From NCBI RefSeq assembly GCF_017876295.1, contig NZ_JAGINT010000002.1, positions 1,798,001-1,862,000 of the forward strand: 64,000 nucleotides of DNA, given 5' to 3'. The stretch's first letter is position 1; each line of letters starts with the position of its first letter. Source of the DNA: Kribbella aluminosa (GTDB lineage: Bacteria; Actinomycetota; Actinomycetes; Propionibacteriales; Kribbellaceae). The notes under the pieces were generated by a model. It made no database searches. It saw only the letters and a list, made by a program, of their open reading frames with translations, and was not told the DNA's origin. The position numbers were made by a program, and so were the translations under genes. Of this stretch, positions 17,300 through 25,900 are shown one piece after another.

Positions 17300-18555
17300 C
17301 CACACTCAGCCGCCGTACCCTCCTAGGGCTCGGCGCCGCCACCGCCGCTGCGATCACGATTCCCGGCTGCTCGGGAAAGTCCGGGCCGATGCGGGTGTCC
17401 TGGTACGGGCCCGACCCGGTCACCAAGGCGCTCAACAAGGCGCTCGACGCCTGGAAGTCCAGCGGCGGCGCGGAGTACACCGCGGAGAGCGCGCCGTTCA
17501 ACGACTACTGGGACAAGCTCGCCACGCGGACCTCCGGCGGCAACGCTCCCGACGTACTGCGGATGTCGATGAGTTACTTCAGCGACTACGCCGGGCGGAG
17601 CGCACTGAAGGACCTGAGCTCCTCCGGTATCGACACCTCCGGCCTGGACAAGGGCGTCGCGGACAGCGGGCTGATCGACGGCAAGAACTACGGCGTCGGG
17701 CAGAGCTCGATCAGTTACGCGATGTACGTCGACGAGGCGGCGGTGAAGAAGGCCGGGGCGACGGTTCCGGCGCAGGGCTGGACGTGGGACAAGTTCGCCG
17801 AGTTCGCCCGCGACTACAGTGGAGCGATCCAGGGGTCGTACGGGTCGACCGACCAGGCCGGGAACTTCCAGCTGTTCGAGGTGTACGCCCGTCAGCACGG
17901 CACGGAGCTGTTCTCCGACGACGGCGGAAAGCTTGCCACCAGCAAGGACACGGTCCAGGAGTGGTTCCAGTACTGGGCCGAGCTGCGGAAGGCGAAGGCC
18001 GCACCGGCGCAGAACGTCAGCGCCGAGACGACCGCGATCGAGAAGTCGCTGGTTGCCAAGGGCAAGGCTCCGCTGCAGTTCGGCTGGGTCCAGCAGGTCA
18101 CCTTCTACCAGCCGGTGGTGAAGAACCCGTTGTCGGTGCTGCCGGTGCCGCAGGGTACGGCCGGTGACCTGAAGGGCCAGTTCGTCAAGGGCCTCGACCT
18201 GTGGTCGATCTCGTCGGCGAGCAAGCATCCCGAGGACGCGGCCAAGCTGATCGGGTTCCTGCTGAACGACGAGAAGGCGATCAAGGCGATCGGCATCCTG
18301 CTCGGCGTACCGCCGTCGAAGAAGGCGCGGGACCTGGTCGCCGCCGACGCCGGATCTGCCGGTGCCCGGGCGATCAAGTACGTCGAGGACATCCAGGCCT
18401 TGGTCGGCCCGTCGCCGAAGCCGTGGCCGAAGGGGTACGGCGAACTGCTCACCGGGTTCGGCCGGATCGCGGAGAACATCGGTTTCGGAAAGAGCGATCC
18501 GGCCAAGGGCGCGCAGGAGTTCGTCGACCTGGCCGGGAAGACCCTGGGCCAGTGA
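17296..18555 (+). CDS. ABC sugar importer, solute-binding lipoprotein (Tat-type signal)
   Basis: This 419-residue family 1 binding protein begins SRRTLLGLGAATAAAITIPG followed by Cys, which combines a twin-arginine motif with a lipobox, so it is probably exported folded and then lipidated. The rest is a two-lobed ligand-binding fold with a C-terminal GAQEFVDLAGKTL helix. ATG 17296 follows AAGGAG and overlaps the sulfatase stop. With the next two permeases it forms an importer, and the neighbouring sulfatase suggests a sulfated or similarly modified sugar as ligand. Confidence 0.88.
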   Translation: MTTLSRRTLLGLGAATAAAITIPGCSGKSGPMRVSWYGPDPVTKALNKALDAWKSSGGAEYTAESAPFNDYWDKLATRTSGGNAPDVLRMSMSYFSDYAGRSALKDLSSSGIDTSGLDKGVADSGLIDGKNYGVGQSSISYAMYVDEAAVKKAGATVPAQGWTWDKFAEFARDYSGAIQGSYGSTDQAGNFQLFEVYARQHGTELFSDDGGKLATSKDTVQEWFQYWAELRKAKAAPAQNVSAETTAIEKSLVAKGKAPLQFGWVQQVTFYQPVVKNPLSVLPVPQGTAGDLKGQFVKGLDLWSISSASKHPEDAAKLIGFLLNDEKAIKAIGILLGVPPSKKARDLVAADAGSAGARAIKYVEDIQALVGPSPKPWPKGYGELLTGFGRIAENIGFGKSDPAKGAQEFVDLAGKTLGQ

Positions 18556-19448
18556 TCGCTCGTCTCCGGCAGAGCATCCCGGCGTACCTGTTCCTGCTGC
18601 CCTGGCTGATCGGCATCATCGGGCTGACCATCGGCCCGATGCTGCTGTCGCTGTACTACTCGTTCACCGACTACGCGCTGCTCAACACCCCCGAGTGGCA
18701 GGGCCTGCACAACTACACGGCGCTCTTCCACGACTCGCGGTACCTGCAGTCGCTGAAGGTCACGTTCATCTACGTCGGGGTCTCGGTCCCGCTCGAGATG
18801 GCGTTCGCGCTCGCGGTCGCCGTACTCCTGAACCGCGGGCTCAAGGGTCTGGCCGTCTACCGCGCGCTGTACTACGTGCCGAGCCTGCTCGGCGGCAGCG
18901 TCGCGATCGCCCTGCTCTGGCAGCAGATCTTCGGCAGCGACGGCCTGCTCAACGACGTCCTCGGCCTGTTCGGGATCCACGGCCGCGGCTGGATCTCCGA
19001 GCCCGGTACGGCGTTGTGGACGCTGATCGTGCTCCGGGTCTGGCAGTTCGGCGCGCCGATGGTGATCTTCCTGGCCGGGTTGCGGCAGATCCCGGACGAG
19101 GTGCTGGAGGCCGCCGAGGTCGACGGTGCGGGCCGTTGGCAACGATTCTGGCGGGTCACGCTGCCACTGCTCTCGCCGGTGGTGTTCTTCAACCTGGTGC
19201 TGCAGATCATCGGCGCGTTCCAGGCGTTCACGCCGGCGTTCGTGATCAGTGGCGGCAAGGGCGGCCCGTCGGACTCGACGCTGTTCTACACGCTGTACCT
19301 GTACCAGCAGGCGTTCGGCAACTTCAAGATGGGGTACGCCGCCGCGATGGCCTGGGTGCTGCTGCTGATCGTCGCGGTCTTCACCGGACTGAACTTCGTC
19401 CTCGGTCGCGCCTGGGTGTTCTACGGAGACGAAGGGGTACGCCGATGA
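18552..19448 (+). CDS. ABC sugar importer permease (MalF-type)
   Basis: The 298-residue inner-membrane subunit has a hydrophobic start (IPAYLFLLPWLIGIIGLTIG) and the EAA loop LEAAEVDGAGRWQRFWRVTLP at about residues 187-207. It starts at GTG 18552, overlapping the binding-protein stop (GTGA), and ends in an ATGA overlap with the next permease. It is part of the sulfatase-linked importer; the ATPase is not encoded locally. Confidence 0.9.
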   Translation: MIARLRQSIPAYLFLLPWLIGIIGLTIGPMLLSLYYSFTDYALLNTPEWQGLHNYTALFHDSRYLQSLKVTFIYVGVSVPLEMAFALAVAVLLNRGLKGLAVYRALYYVPSLLGGSVAIALLWQQIFGSDGLLNDVLGLFGIHGRGWISEPGTALWTLIVLRVWQFGAPMVIFLAGLRQIPDEVLEAAEVDGAGRWQRFWRVTLPLLSPVVFFNLVLQIIGAFQAFTPAFVISGGKGGPSDSTLFYTLYLYQQAFGNFKMGYAAAMAWVLLLIVAVFTGLNFVLGRAWVFYGDEGVRR

Positions 19449-20263
19449 AACGCGTGCTGGCCCACGTCGGCCTGACCGCCGGCGCGCTGATCATGCTGTA
19501 CCCGCTGCTCTGGATGATCAGCGCCTCACTGCGCAAGAACACCGACATCTTCGAGCATCCGGGCCTGATCCCGGAGCACCCGACGCTCGGGAACTACGCG
19601 CTCGGCTGGACCTCGACCGGGACGAGCTTCGGCGTGTACATGTTGAACTCGCTCATCATCTGCGCGGCGGTGGTGATCGGCAACCTGCTGACCTGCTCGC
19701 TGACCGCGTACGCGTTCGCGCGGATGACGTTCGTCGGGCGGAAAACGTTGTTCGGGCTGATGCTCGCGACGCTGATGCTGCCCGCCCACGTGACGCTGAT
19801 CGCGCAGTACTCGATCTTCCGGAAGCTGGACTGGATCGACACGTTCTGGCCGATGATCGTGCCGAGCTTCCTGGCCACCGACGCGTTCTTCGTGTTCCTG
19901 ATGGTGCAGTTCATCCGGTCGATCCCGGTCGAGCTGGACGACGCGGCCCGGATCGACGGCTGCGGCTACTGGGGCATCTACCGGCGGATCATCCTGCCGT
20001 TGCTCTCCCCGGCGCTGGTGACGACCGCGATCTTCTCGTTCATCTGGACCTGGAACAACTTCTTCAGCCAGCTGATCTACCTGTCCACCAGGACCAAGCT
20101 GACGGTACCGGTCGCGCTGCGCGGTTTCCTGGACGCGACCGGCAGCTCGGAGTGGGGCGCGCTGTTCGCGATGAGCGTCGTGACGCTGGTGCCGGTGGTC
20201 GCGGTGTTCGTGATCTTCCAGCGGCGGATCCTGGCCGGAATGGCTCATACGGGCCTCAAATGA
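19445..20263 (+). CDS. ABC sugar importer permease (MalG-type)
   Basis: The 272-residue permease has about six membrane spans and EAA motif LDDAARIDGCGYWGIYRRIILP near residue 160. It starts at ATG 19445 (ATGA overlap). It is the last structural gene before the inverted repeat at 20299-20388 and completes the importer with the two genes upstream. Confidence 0.9.
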   Translation: MKRVLAHVGLTAGALIMLYPLLWMISASLRKNTDIFEHPGLIPEHPTLGNYALGWTSTGTSFGVYMLNSLIICAAVVIGNLLTCSLTAYAFARMTFVGRKTLFGLMLATLMLPAHVTLIAQYSIFRKLDWIDTFWPMIVPSFLATDAFFVFLMVQFIRSIPVELDDAARIDGCGYWGIYRRIILPLLSPALVTTAIFSFIWTWNNFFSQLIYLSTRTKLTVPVALRGFLDATGSSEWGALFAMSVVTLVPVVAVFVIFQRRILAGMAHTGLK

Positions 20264-20298
20264 GGCTGTACTTTTGGCCGGGCCTTCGGCGCCGGCGT

Positions 20299-20388
20299 GG
20301 TCATGGGGCCTTGGCTCCCGGTCTTCCCTCGTCGCTCCGGTCGCTGCGCTCCCTGCGCTCCTCAGTCCAGACCGGAGGCCCCATGACC
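20299..20388. repeat. Long interrupted inverted repeat between permease and lacI gene
   Basis: The left arm 20299-20324 (GGTCATGGGGCCT, a 6-base bulge, then CCGGTCT) pairs exactly with the right arm 20369-20388 (AGACCGG, AGGCCCCATGACC). The 44-base loop is built of degenerate TCGCTCCGG / TCGCTGCGCTCC units. The structure could end the operon transcript or be a dispersed REP-like element; the internal repetition favours the latter. Confidence 0.75.
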
Positions 20389-20428
20389 TTGGGCCGCACG
20401 CTTCTCGGCACATGACATGCTTACCCTC

Positions 20429-21427
20429 ATGAGGCCGCGCCTGACCGATGTCGCCGAGGCGGCCGGGGTGTCGATGAAGACGGTGTCGAACGTCGTCAAC
20501 GGCGCCGAGCACGTCCGCGAGGAGACCCGGCAGAAGGTGCTCGCGGCAATCGACAAGCTCGGCTACCGGCCGAACATCGCGGCCCGCAACCTCGCCCAGG
20601 GCCGCAGCGGCGTGATCGCGTTCGCCGTACCGCACCTGGACCGGCCGTACTTCGCGTCGCTGGCGGCGCGGATGCTCGACGAGGCCGAGGCGTTCGGCTG
20701 GATCGTGCAGTTCCACCAGACCGGCGGGCGCCGGGAGACCGAGCTGGCGCTGCTGAACGACCGGCATCCGGCCCGGCTGGACGGGATCGTGATGAGCCCG
20801 CTCGGCCTCACGCCCGAGGACGTGCAGGAACGTGCTCCGGGGCTGCCGCTCGTACTGCTCGGGGAGAAGGCCGGCACCGAGCACCACGCCGACCACGTCG
20901 GGATCGACAACCGGGAAGCCGGCCGGGTGGCGACCGAGCACCTGCTGTCGCTGGGCCGGCGTCAGGTGATGGCGCTCGCGCCGGGCCCGCGGATGGACGA
21001 CGAACGGATCAACGGCTACCGCGACGCGCTCGCCGCGGCCGGGCTGCCGGTCGACGAGGACATCGTGCTGCCGACCGGCGGGCTGCGCGGTCAGGACGCC
21101 GAGCAGACCCTCGGCAACTGGCTGGATTCGGGCCATCCGGCGCCGGACGCCGTGTTCACCGCCACCGACTGGCTCGCCATGGGCGCGATCCGGGCACTCG
21201 TACTGCGGGGGCTCCGGATCCCGCAGGACGTCGCCGTGGTCGGGTTCGACGACATCCCGTACGACCTCGCGACCCTCCCGACGCTGACCACGGTCGCCCC
21301 GGACCGGGTCGCGATCGCACGCCTTGCCCTGCAGGCGTTACGCGATCAGCGACCCGGTGCGGAACCCGTACGCTTGCAGGCCCCGTTCAGCCTGGTGGTC
21401 CGGGAGAGTACGACCGGGATCAGCTAG
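20429..21427 (+). CDS. LacI-family transcriptional regulator
   Basis: The 332-residue protein opens with a LacI helix-turn-helix (RLTDVAEAAGVSMKTVSNVV) and hinge (GYRPNIAARNLAQGRSG), followed by a periplasmic-binding-protein-like sensor domain ending in the usual PDAVFTATDWLAMGAIRAL and VAVVGFDDIPY blocks. It probably represses the sulfatase/ABC operon through the ACAGCGCTGT sites at 15756-15786 and is released by the imported sugar. The start is ATG 20429 by family comparison; ATG 20417 is four codons earlier. Neither has a clear ribosome site. Confidence 0.88.
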   Translation: MRPRLTDVAEAAGVSMKTVSNVVNGAEHVREETRQKVLAAIDKLGYRPNIAARNLAQGRSGVIAFAVPHLDRPYFASLAARMLDEAEAFGWIVQFHQTGGRRETELALLNDRHPARLDGIVMSPLGLTPEDVQERAPGLPLVLLGEKAGTEHHADHVGIDNREAGRVATEHLLSLGRRQVMALAPGPRMDDERINGYRDALAAAGLPVDEDIVLPTGGLRGQDAEQTLGNWLDSGHPAPDAVFTATDWLAMGAIRALVLRGLRIPQDVAVVGFDDIPYDLATLPTLTTVAPDRVAIARLALQALRDQRPGAEPVRLQAPFSLVVRESTTGIS

Positions 21428-21436
21428 CCGGCCAGT

Positions 21437-22027
21437 TCAGCCCGCGAGGGTCAGCGAGACGGTCGCCTTGTTGAGCGTGGTGCCGAGCAGCTTGCTGTCC
21501 CGGGGCGAGCCGGCGGTCGAGATCTCGACGTCGTCGGCGTTCCGGCCGGAGGTCCCGACGTACCGGGTCGCGACCCAGCGGGTGGTGTTGCCGCTGCGGT
21601 AGGTGTAGACGACGGTGCTGACCCGCAGCGGGCCCAGGCCCGAGGCCGACTTCATCGTCACCGTCGAGGTGCCGACGATGTGCAGGCCACGGGTGCCCTT
21701 GAGCGACTTGATCTTCTGGTTCAGCGCGGTGATCGTGCCGTGGTTGCCGTCGTACGACGTGTTGAACCGGATCATCCGGTTGTGCGCGGTGTCGTCGAAG
21801 CGCGCCTGCCACGGGCCGAGCGCGACCGACTTCCAGGTCGCCGGCAGGACGGCGCTCGCGTGGTAGCCCTCGCTGGAGTGGTTGAAGTACCGGACCTTGT
21901 AGGTCACGGCGGAGCTGTTGCTCGCCGCAACGGTCTGCGTCGAGGCGTGGCTCGGCAGAGCGCCGCCCAGTGCCACCGCACCCGCACCCGCCAGCGCCAC
22001 AGCTCCGGTCACGATCCGCTTCATCAT
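21437..22027 (-). CDS. Secreted protein of unknown function
   Basis: The 196-residue protein has a classical signal peptide (MMKRIVTGAVALAGAGAVAL, cleavage probably after PSHAS). The mature part is a beta-rich domain with regular Tyr/Thr strands (TYKVRYF, RMIRFNTSYDG, RWVATRYVG). No catalytic motif or known family is recognised; it recalls small lipoprotein or LpqN-like actinobacterial exoproteins. It ends ten bases from the convergent lacI gene and is transcribed divergently from the DUF11-type secreted protein. Confidence 0.65.
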   Translation of the reverse strand: MMKRIVTGAVALAGAGAVALGGALPSHASTQTVAASNSSAVTYKVRYFNHSSEGYHASAVLPATWKSVALGPWQARFDDTAHNRMIRFNTSYDGNHGTITALNQKIKSLKGTRGLHIVGTSTVTMKSASGLGPLRVSTVVYTYRSGNTTRWVATRYVGTSGRNADDVEISTAGSPRDSKLLGTTLNKATVSLTLAG

Positions 22028-22119
22028 CTTGGTGTCCCCCTAGTCGTTGCGCGGCCCCTTGTGAGCAGCGCACCCACTAAGACACCGCGACCCGGCGAAA
22101 GGTTGAGTGCGATTTCCGA

Positions 22120-22147
22120 GTAGTTGACCACGGACAGTGGCAACTAC
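22120..22147. promoter_or_regulatory. Inverted repeat between two divergent secreted-protein genes
   Basis: GTAGTTG(A)CCAC - 5 bases - GTGGCAACTAC is an 11-bp inverted repeat with one bulged base. It lies in the 191-base divergent intergenic region, so it could be an operator shared by both genes. No cognate regulator is identifiable. Confidence 0.4.
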
Positions 22148-22218
22148 ATACTGCTTGCACCGCCGTCGGCGGGCTGTGGGGGCAGCTGGGGATTCATGGG
22201 GACCAAGGGGGGCACGCT

Positions 22219-23073
22219 GTGCATGCCTGGAAGTTGATTCGCGCTGTGCTGATCACGGGAATCGTCGGTACGTCGCTTGCGGTACCGGCGTCGGCGATGG
22301 CCGACGATCCGCCGCCGACCAGCGCCGTCGATGTCAGTTCGACGACGCTCAACCCGGGGGACACACTGACCGTCACACAGACGGTCTACAACAAGATCGC
22401 GATCCCGATCGAGGGCGGCAAGGCGGCGCTGTACGCCGAGGGCGCCGACCTCACGGGCTCGCTCGACCTGGTCGGTTGTACCGGGGCAACGATCTGCTAC
22501 GCCTACAACGGGCAGCACTTCCGCGCGGACGTCGGCGACGTACCGCCGGGCGAGAGCCGGACGGTGGTCTGGACGCTCCGGGTGAAGGACAGCCCGGTGC
22601 CGGGGCCGTTCGTACTGCGGCACCAGTTCCTCGGCGACAACTACGCGTTCGACGCATACACCGGGCCGACGATCACGATCACGCCGCAGGCGGCCGACGT
22701 CGCGGTGGCGCTGACCGCGTCCGTACGGAGCACGCTGACCGCGCGGATCACGTACACGGTCACGATCAAGAACAACGGGCCGGGCGACGCGTCCGGGATC
22801 CGGGTCGTGGCTACGTATCCAACGGGCCTGGTCTACGCGGGGTCGACCTGCACCCGCGTCGGTACGACGAGATCGGTCAACTGTGACGTCCCCTCGCTGG
22901 CGGCCGGAGCGAGTACGACGCGCACGCTGACCGCCGACAGCACCCTGCTCACGGTCGGCTCGTTGACCGCGACCGCGCAGCGGACGGCGAGCTCGCCGTC
23001 AGATCCGGTGCCGGCGAACGACAAGGCCACCCGCACCTGCACCGCGCTGACCGGCCTGATCGTGCACTGCTGA
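22219..23073 (+). CDS. Secreted DUF11/conserved-repeat domain protein
   Basis: The 284-residue exoprotein has a signal peptide (WKLIRAVLITGIVGTSLAVP, cleavage near PASAMA), a first beta-sandwich (about 37-150) and a DUF11-type Ig-like domain (about 158-270; ITYTVTIKNNGPGDASGIR). Such domains are structural and found in cell-surface or secreted adhesive proteins. No LPXTG or other anchor is seen; it ends with a Cys pair (TCTALTGLIVHC). GTG 22219 is the only start placed properly before the signal peptide. Confidence 0.7.
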   Translation: MHAWKLIRAVLITGIVGTSLAVPASAMADDPPPTSAVDVSSTTLNPGDTLTVTQTVYNKIAIPIEGGKAALYAEGADLTGSLDLVGCTGATICYAYNGQHFRADVGDVPPGESRTVVWTLRVKDSPVPGPFVLRHQFLGDNYAFDAYTGPTITITPQAADVAVALTASVRSTLTARITYTVTIKNNGPGDASGIRVVATYPTGLVYAGSTCTRVGTTRSVNCDVPSLAAGASTTRTLTADSTLLTVGSLTATAQRTASSPSDPVPANDKATRTCTALTGLIVHC

Positions 23074-23095
23074 CAACTCCACAACCGCACCACTC

Positions 23096-23136
23096 CGACC
23101 GCCGCCCGAGGGACCTGATCCCCCGGCCGGCGGTCG
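23096..23136 (+). terminator. Strong GC hairpin after the DUF11-type gene
   Basis: CGACCGCCG (23096-23104) pairs perfectly with CGGCGGTCG (23128-23136). It begins 23 bases after the stop. There is no T-run, as is common for terminator hairpins in high-GC actinomycetes. Confidence 0.5.
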
Positions 23137-23262
23137 TCCCATGCCCCCAGCGACTTTGAGAAGCCACCAACCGTCTTCGCGCCGACGGAATGACTGGTGG
23201 GTTATCAAAGTGGTGCGGGGTCGGCGCTTGCGTCGAGGGGTGGCGGAGGTTTACGGTCCGGG

Positions 23263-23273
23263 TTAACGTTTAA
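23263..23273 (+). promoter_or_regulatory. Candidate LacI-type operator before the second ABC cluster
   Basis: TTAACGTTTAA is a near-palindrome centred on AACGTT, 40 bases upstream of the binding-protein start. Short A/T-flanked CG-centred palindromes are typical LacI-family sites, and this cluster ends in its own LacI gene. The rest of the 240-base gap 23074-23313 holds only the terminator hairpin. Confidence 0.4.
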
Positions 23274-23313
23274 GTGAGTGTTAGTGAGCACTTCTTCGAA
23301 ACTTGGAGCAACT

Positions 23314-24936
23314 ATGATCAGTCGGCGACGGTTTTTGCAGGTGACCGGGGCGGCGATCGGCGCCTCGACGCTGGCGGCCTGTGGAGACGGTGGCGCGTCG
23401 AGCGGGGGTGCGAAGGCCTCGAGCGAGCTCAAGCTGCCGACGTACAAGCCGTTCGAGGGGCTCCGCCCCGACCTGCCGGGGGCCGAGTCCGGCCTGGAGC
23501 CCGGGTTCCTGAAGTTCCCGGCGGACGCGGTCGCGAGTGTGAAGACGCCGCCGCTGAAGAACGCGGTGACCGCGCTCACCGAGACGTTCGCGACGCCGCC
23601 GCCCCCGATGGGCAGCAACCCGATGTGGCAGGCGCTGAACCAGGCGCTCGGCGCCGAGCTCAAGCTGACCATCGGCACCGACCCGGGCTACCCGGAGAAG
23701 TTCGCCACGCTGCTCGCCAGCGACTCGCTGCCGGACCTGATGTGGCTGCCGCCGAACCAGGGCATCCCGAACATCGGCCCGATGCTCGAGGCGAAGTTCC
23801 AGGATCTCACCAAGTACCTGTCCGGTGACGCCGTACTGGAGTACCCGAACCTGGCCGCGCTGAAGCCTGCCTCCTGGCGGACCGCCGTGGTGAACGGGAA
23901 GATCTGGGGCGCCCCGATCCCGTCGACGCCGTTCGGCCAGGTGATGATGGGCAACCCGAAGACCTGGGCGAAGGTCGGCGGGCTGCAGTGCTCGACCGCG
24001 GACGAGTTCTTTGCCAAGTGCAAGGAGCTGACCAACGGGACGAACTACGCGCTCGAGCCGGCCATCGTCAACATGCTGCACATGTTCGGCGAGTGGTTCG
24101 GTGCCCCGAACTCCTGGCGGGTGAACCAGGACCGCTCGCTGACCCACCTGTACGAGACCGACAACTACCGGGCCGCCGTCGAGTACGCCGCCAAGCTGTG
24201 GGCGGCGAAGGTGTTCTACCCGGACCTCAACCTGGCCGACGCGACGCCGAAGACCGTGAACGGGCAGATCGCCGCGCAGGTCGTGGTCGGCCCGCGGGCG
24301 ACCGCGGACTTCCGCAACCTGGACCCGACGCTGTTCGTCGACACGATGATCCCGTTCGGCCACGACGGCAAGGCCAAGCCGACGTACGACATGGGCTACG
24401 GCACGGTCGGGTTCACGCCGTTCAAGAAGACCGACGAGGGCCGGATCCGCGAACTGCTGGCGCTGATGGACTACCTGTCGGCGCCGTTCGGCACCAAGGA
24501 GTACCTGGTGAAGAACTTCGGCGTCGCGGGGCAGCAGTACCAGCTGGACGCGAACAAGAACCCGGTGCTGACGAAGGCCGGGAACCAGCAGGCGCCGGGT
24601 CTGGTCAGTGCGCTGCAGATCATGAACGCGCCGGAGAGCGTGATCTTCAACCCGGCGTTCCCGGACGACACCCACAAGATCTACGCGACCGAGCAGAAGC
24701 TCCTCAAGTACGCGATGCGGAACCCGACGGCGGGCACGTACTCCGACACGTCGAGCAAGGTCGGCCCGAAGCTGACCGCGGCGTTCCGGGACACCATCGT
24801 CGATATCGTCACCGGCCGGCAGAAGATCGACGCGTACGACGCGGCGCTGAAGCGCTGGAAGTCCGGTGGCGGTGACAAGATGCGCGACGAGTTCGCGGCC
24901 GTGCTGCCGGCGAGCGTTCCGGTCACCGGGTCCTGA
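23314..24936 (+). CDS. ABC importer, solute-binding lipoprotein (Tat signal, LipO-like)
   Basis: This 540-residue large family 1 binding protein begins MISRRRFLQVTGAAIGASTL then AAC, a twin-arginine signal joined to a lipobox. Its length and the 'large' two-lobed layout resemble the LplA/LipO binding proteins of complex oligosaccharides. ATG 23314 was chosen over the longer GTG frame because GGAG sits five bases upstream and the Tat motif then falls at residues 4-6. It is followed by two LplB/LplC-type permeases. Confidence 0.85.
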   Translation: MISRRRFLQVTGAAIGASTLAACGDGGASSGGAKASSELKLPTYKPFEGLRPDLPGAESGLEPGFLKFPADAVASVKTPPLKNAVTALTETFATPPPPMGSNPMWQALNQALGAELKLTIGTDPGYPEKFATLLASDSLPDLMWLPPNQGIPNIGPMLEAKFQDLTKYLSGDAVLEYPNLAALKPASWRTAVVNGKIWGAPIPSTPFGQVMMGNPKTWAKVGGLQCSTADEFFAKCKELTNGTNYALEPAIVNMLHMFGEWFGAPNSWRVNQDRSLTHLYETDNYRAAVEYAAKLWAAKVFYPDLNLADATPKTVNGQIAAQVVVGPRATADFRNLDPTLFVDTMIPFGHDGKAKPTYDMGYGTVGFTPFKKTDEGRIRELLALMDYLSAPFGTKEYLVKNFGVAGQQYQLDANKNPVLTKAGNQQAPGLVSALQIMNAPESVIFNPAFPDDTHKIYATEQKLLKYAMRNPTAGTYSDTSSKVGPKLTAAFRDTIVDIVTGRQKIDAYDAALKRWKSGGGDKMRDEFAAVLPASVPVTGS

Positions 24937-24939
24937 TCG

Positions 24940-25900
24940 ATGCTGAAATCGAACTCCTCGAAGCGGCAGGCCAAGAACGGCCTGCCGCTGAAGGCGAAAT
25001 GGGCCCGGGACTGGCAGATGGTGCTGCTGATGATCCCCGGCGTGGTCTTCCTGCTGGCGTTCTTCTACCTGCCGGTGCTCGGCAACGTGGTCGCGTTCCA
25101 GGACTTCCAGCCGTACCTCGGCATCATGCACAGCGGGTGGAACGGCCTGCAGAACTTCGTCAACCTCTACGACAACCCGGACTTCTGGGACGCGTTGCGG
25201 AACACGTTGCTGCTGGCCGGCGTCCAGTTGCTGCTGTTCTTCCCGGTGCCGATCGGGCTGGCGCTGATCGTCGACTCGCTGGTCAGCAACCGTTTTCGGA
25301 AATGGTTCCAGACGATTGCCTACCTGCCGCACTTCCTGTCCTGGGTGCTGGTGGTGACGCTGTTTCAGCAGTCGCTGGGCGGCGCCGGGTTCGTCAACAA
25401 CCTGCTCCGGCAGGCGGGCCTGGACCCGATCCCGTTCATGACCAACCCGGACACCTTCCCGCTGCTCGTCGTCGGGCAGCTGATCTGGAAGGACGCCGGC
25501 TGGGCGATGATCATCTTCCTCGCCGCGCTGACCACGGTTGACGTCTCGCTGTACGAGGCGGCCGCGGCAGACGGCGCCGGGCGCTGGCGGCGGATGTGGC
25601 ACATCACGCTGCCGTCGCTGCGGACGGTCATCGTGCTGCTGCTGATCCTGCGGATCGGTGACATCCTCAGCGTCGGGTTCGAGCAGTTCATCCTGCAACG
25701 CGACTCGGTCGGCCCGGGCGCCGCCGAAGTACTGGACACGTTCACGTACTACGCCGGCGTGGTCGGCGGCGACTGGAGCAGCGGGGGCCGCGGCCGGCCT
25801 GGCGAAGGGCGTCATCGGCGCGTTGTTGCTGTGGGGCGCGAACACGTTGGCCCACCGCCTCGGCGAGCCGGGCATCTTCCAGAAACGAGGCGTTTCATGA
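24940..25900 (+). pseudogene. ABC importer permease (LplB-type) broken by a one-base frameshift
   Basis: The frame from ATG 24940 encodes a normal permease with membrane spans from residue 25 and EAA loop YEAAAADGAGRWRRMWHITLP. At the five-G run 25783-25787 the reading frame moves. With one G removed the protein would continue SSGAAAGLAKGVIGALLLWG and end at the TGA 25898-25900, the normal length and position for the family (ATGA overlap with the next gene). As written, the frame instead runs on into the next permease as a 610-residue fusion with a nonsense linker. Either a real mutation or a homopolymer sequencing error. Confidence 0.85.

Noticed and set aside
18362..19444. N-terminal extension of the MalG-type permease over the whole MalF-type gene
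   Set aside because: The extended frame is an Arg/Pro-rich shadow; homology begins at ATG 19445 with an ATGA overlap.
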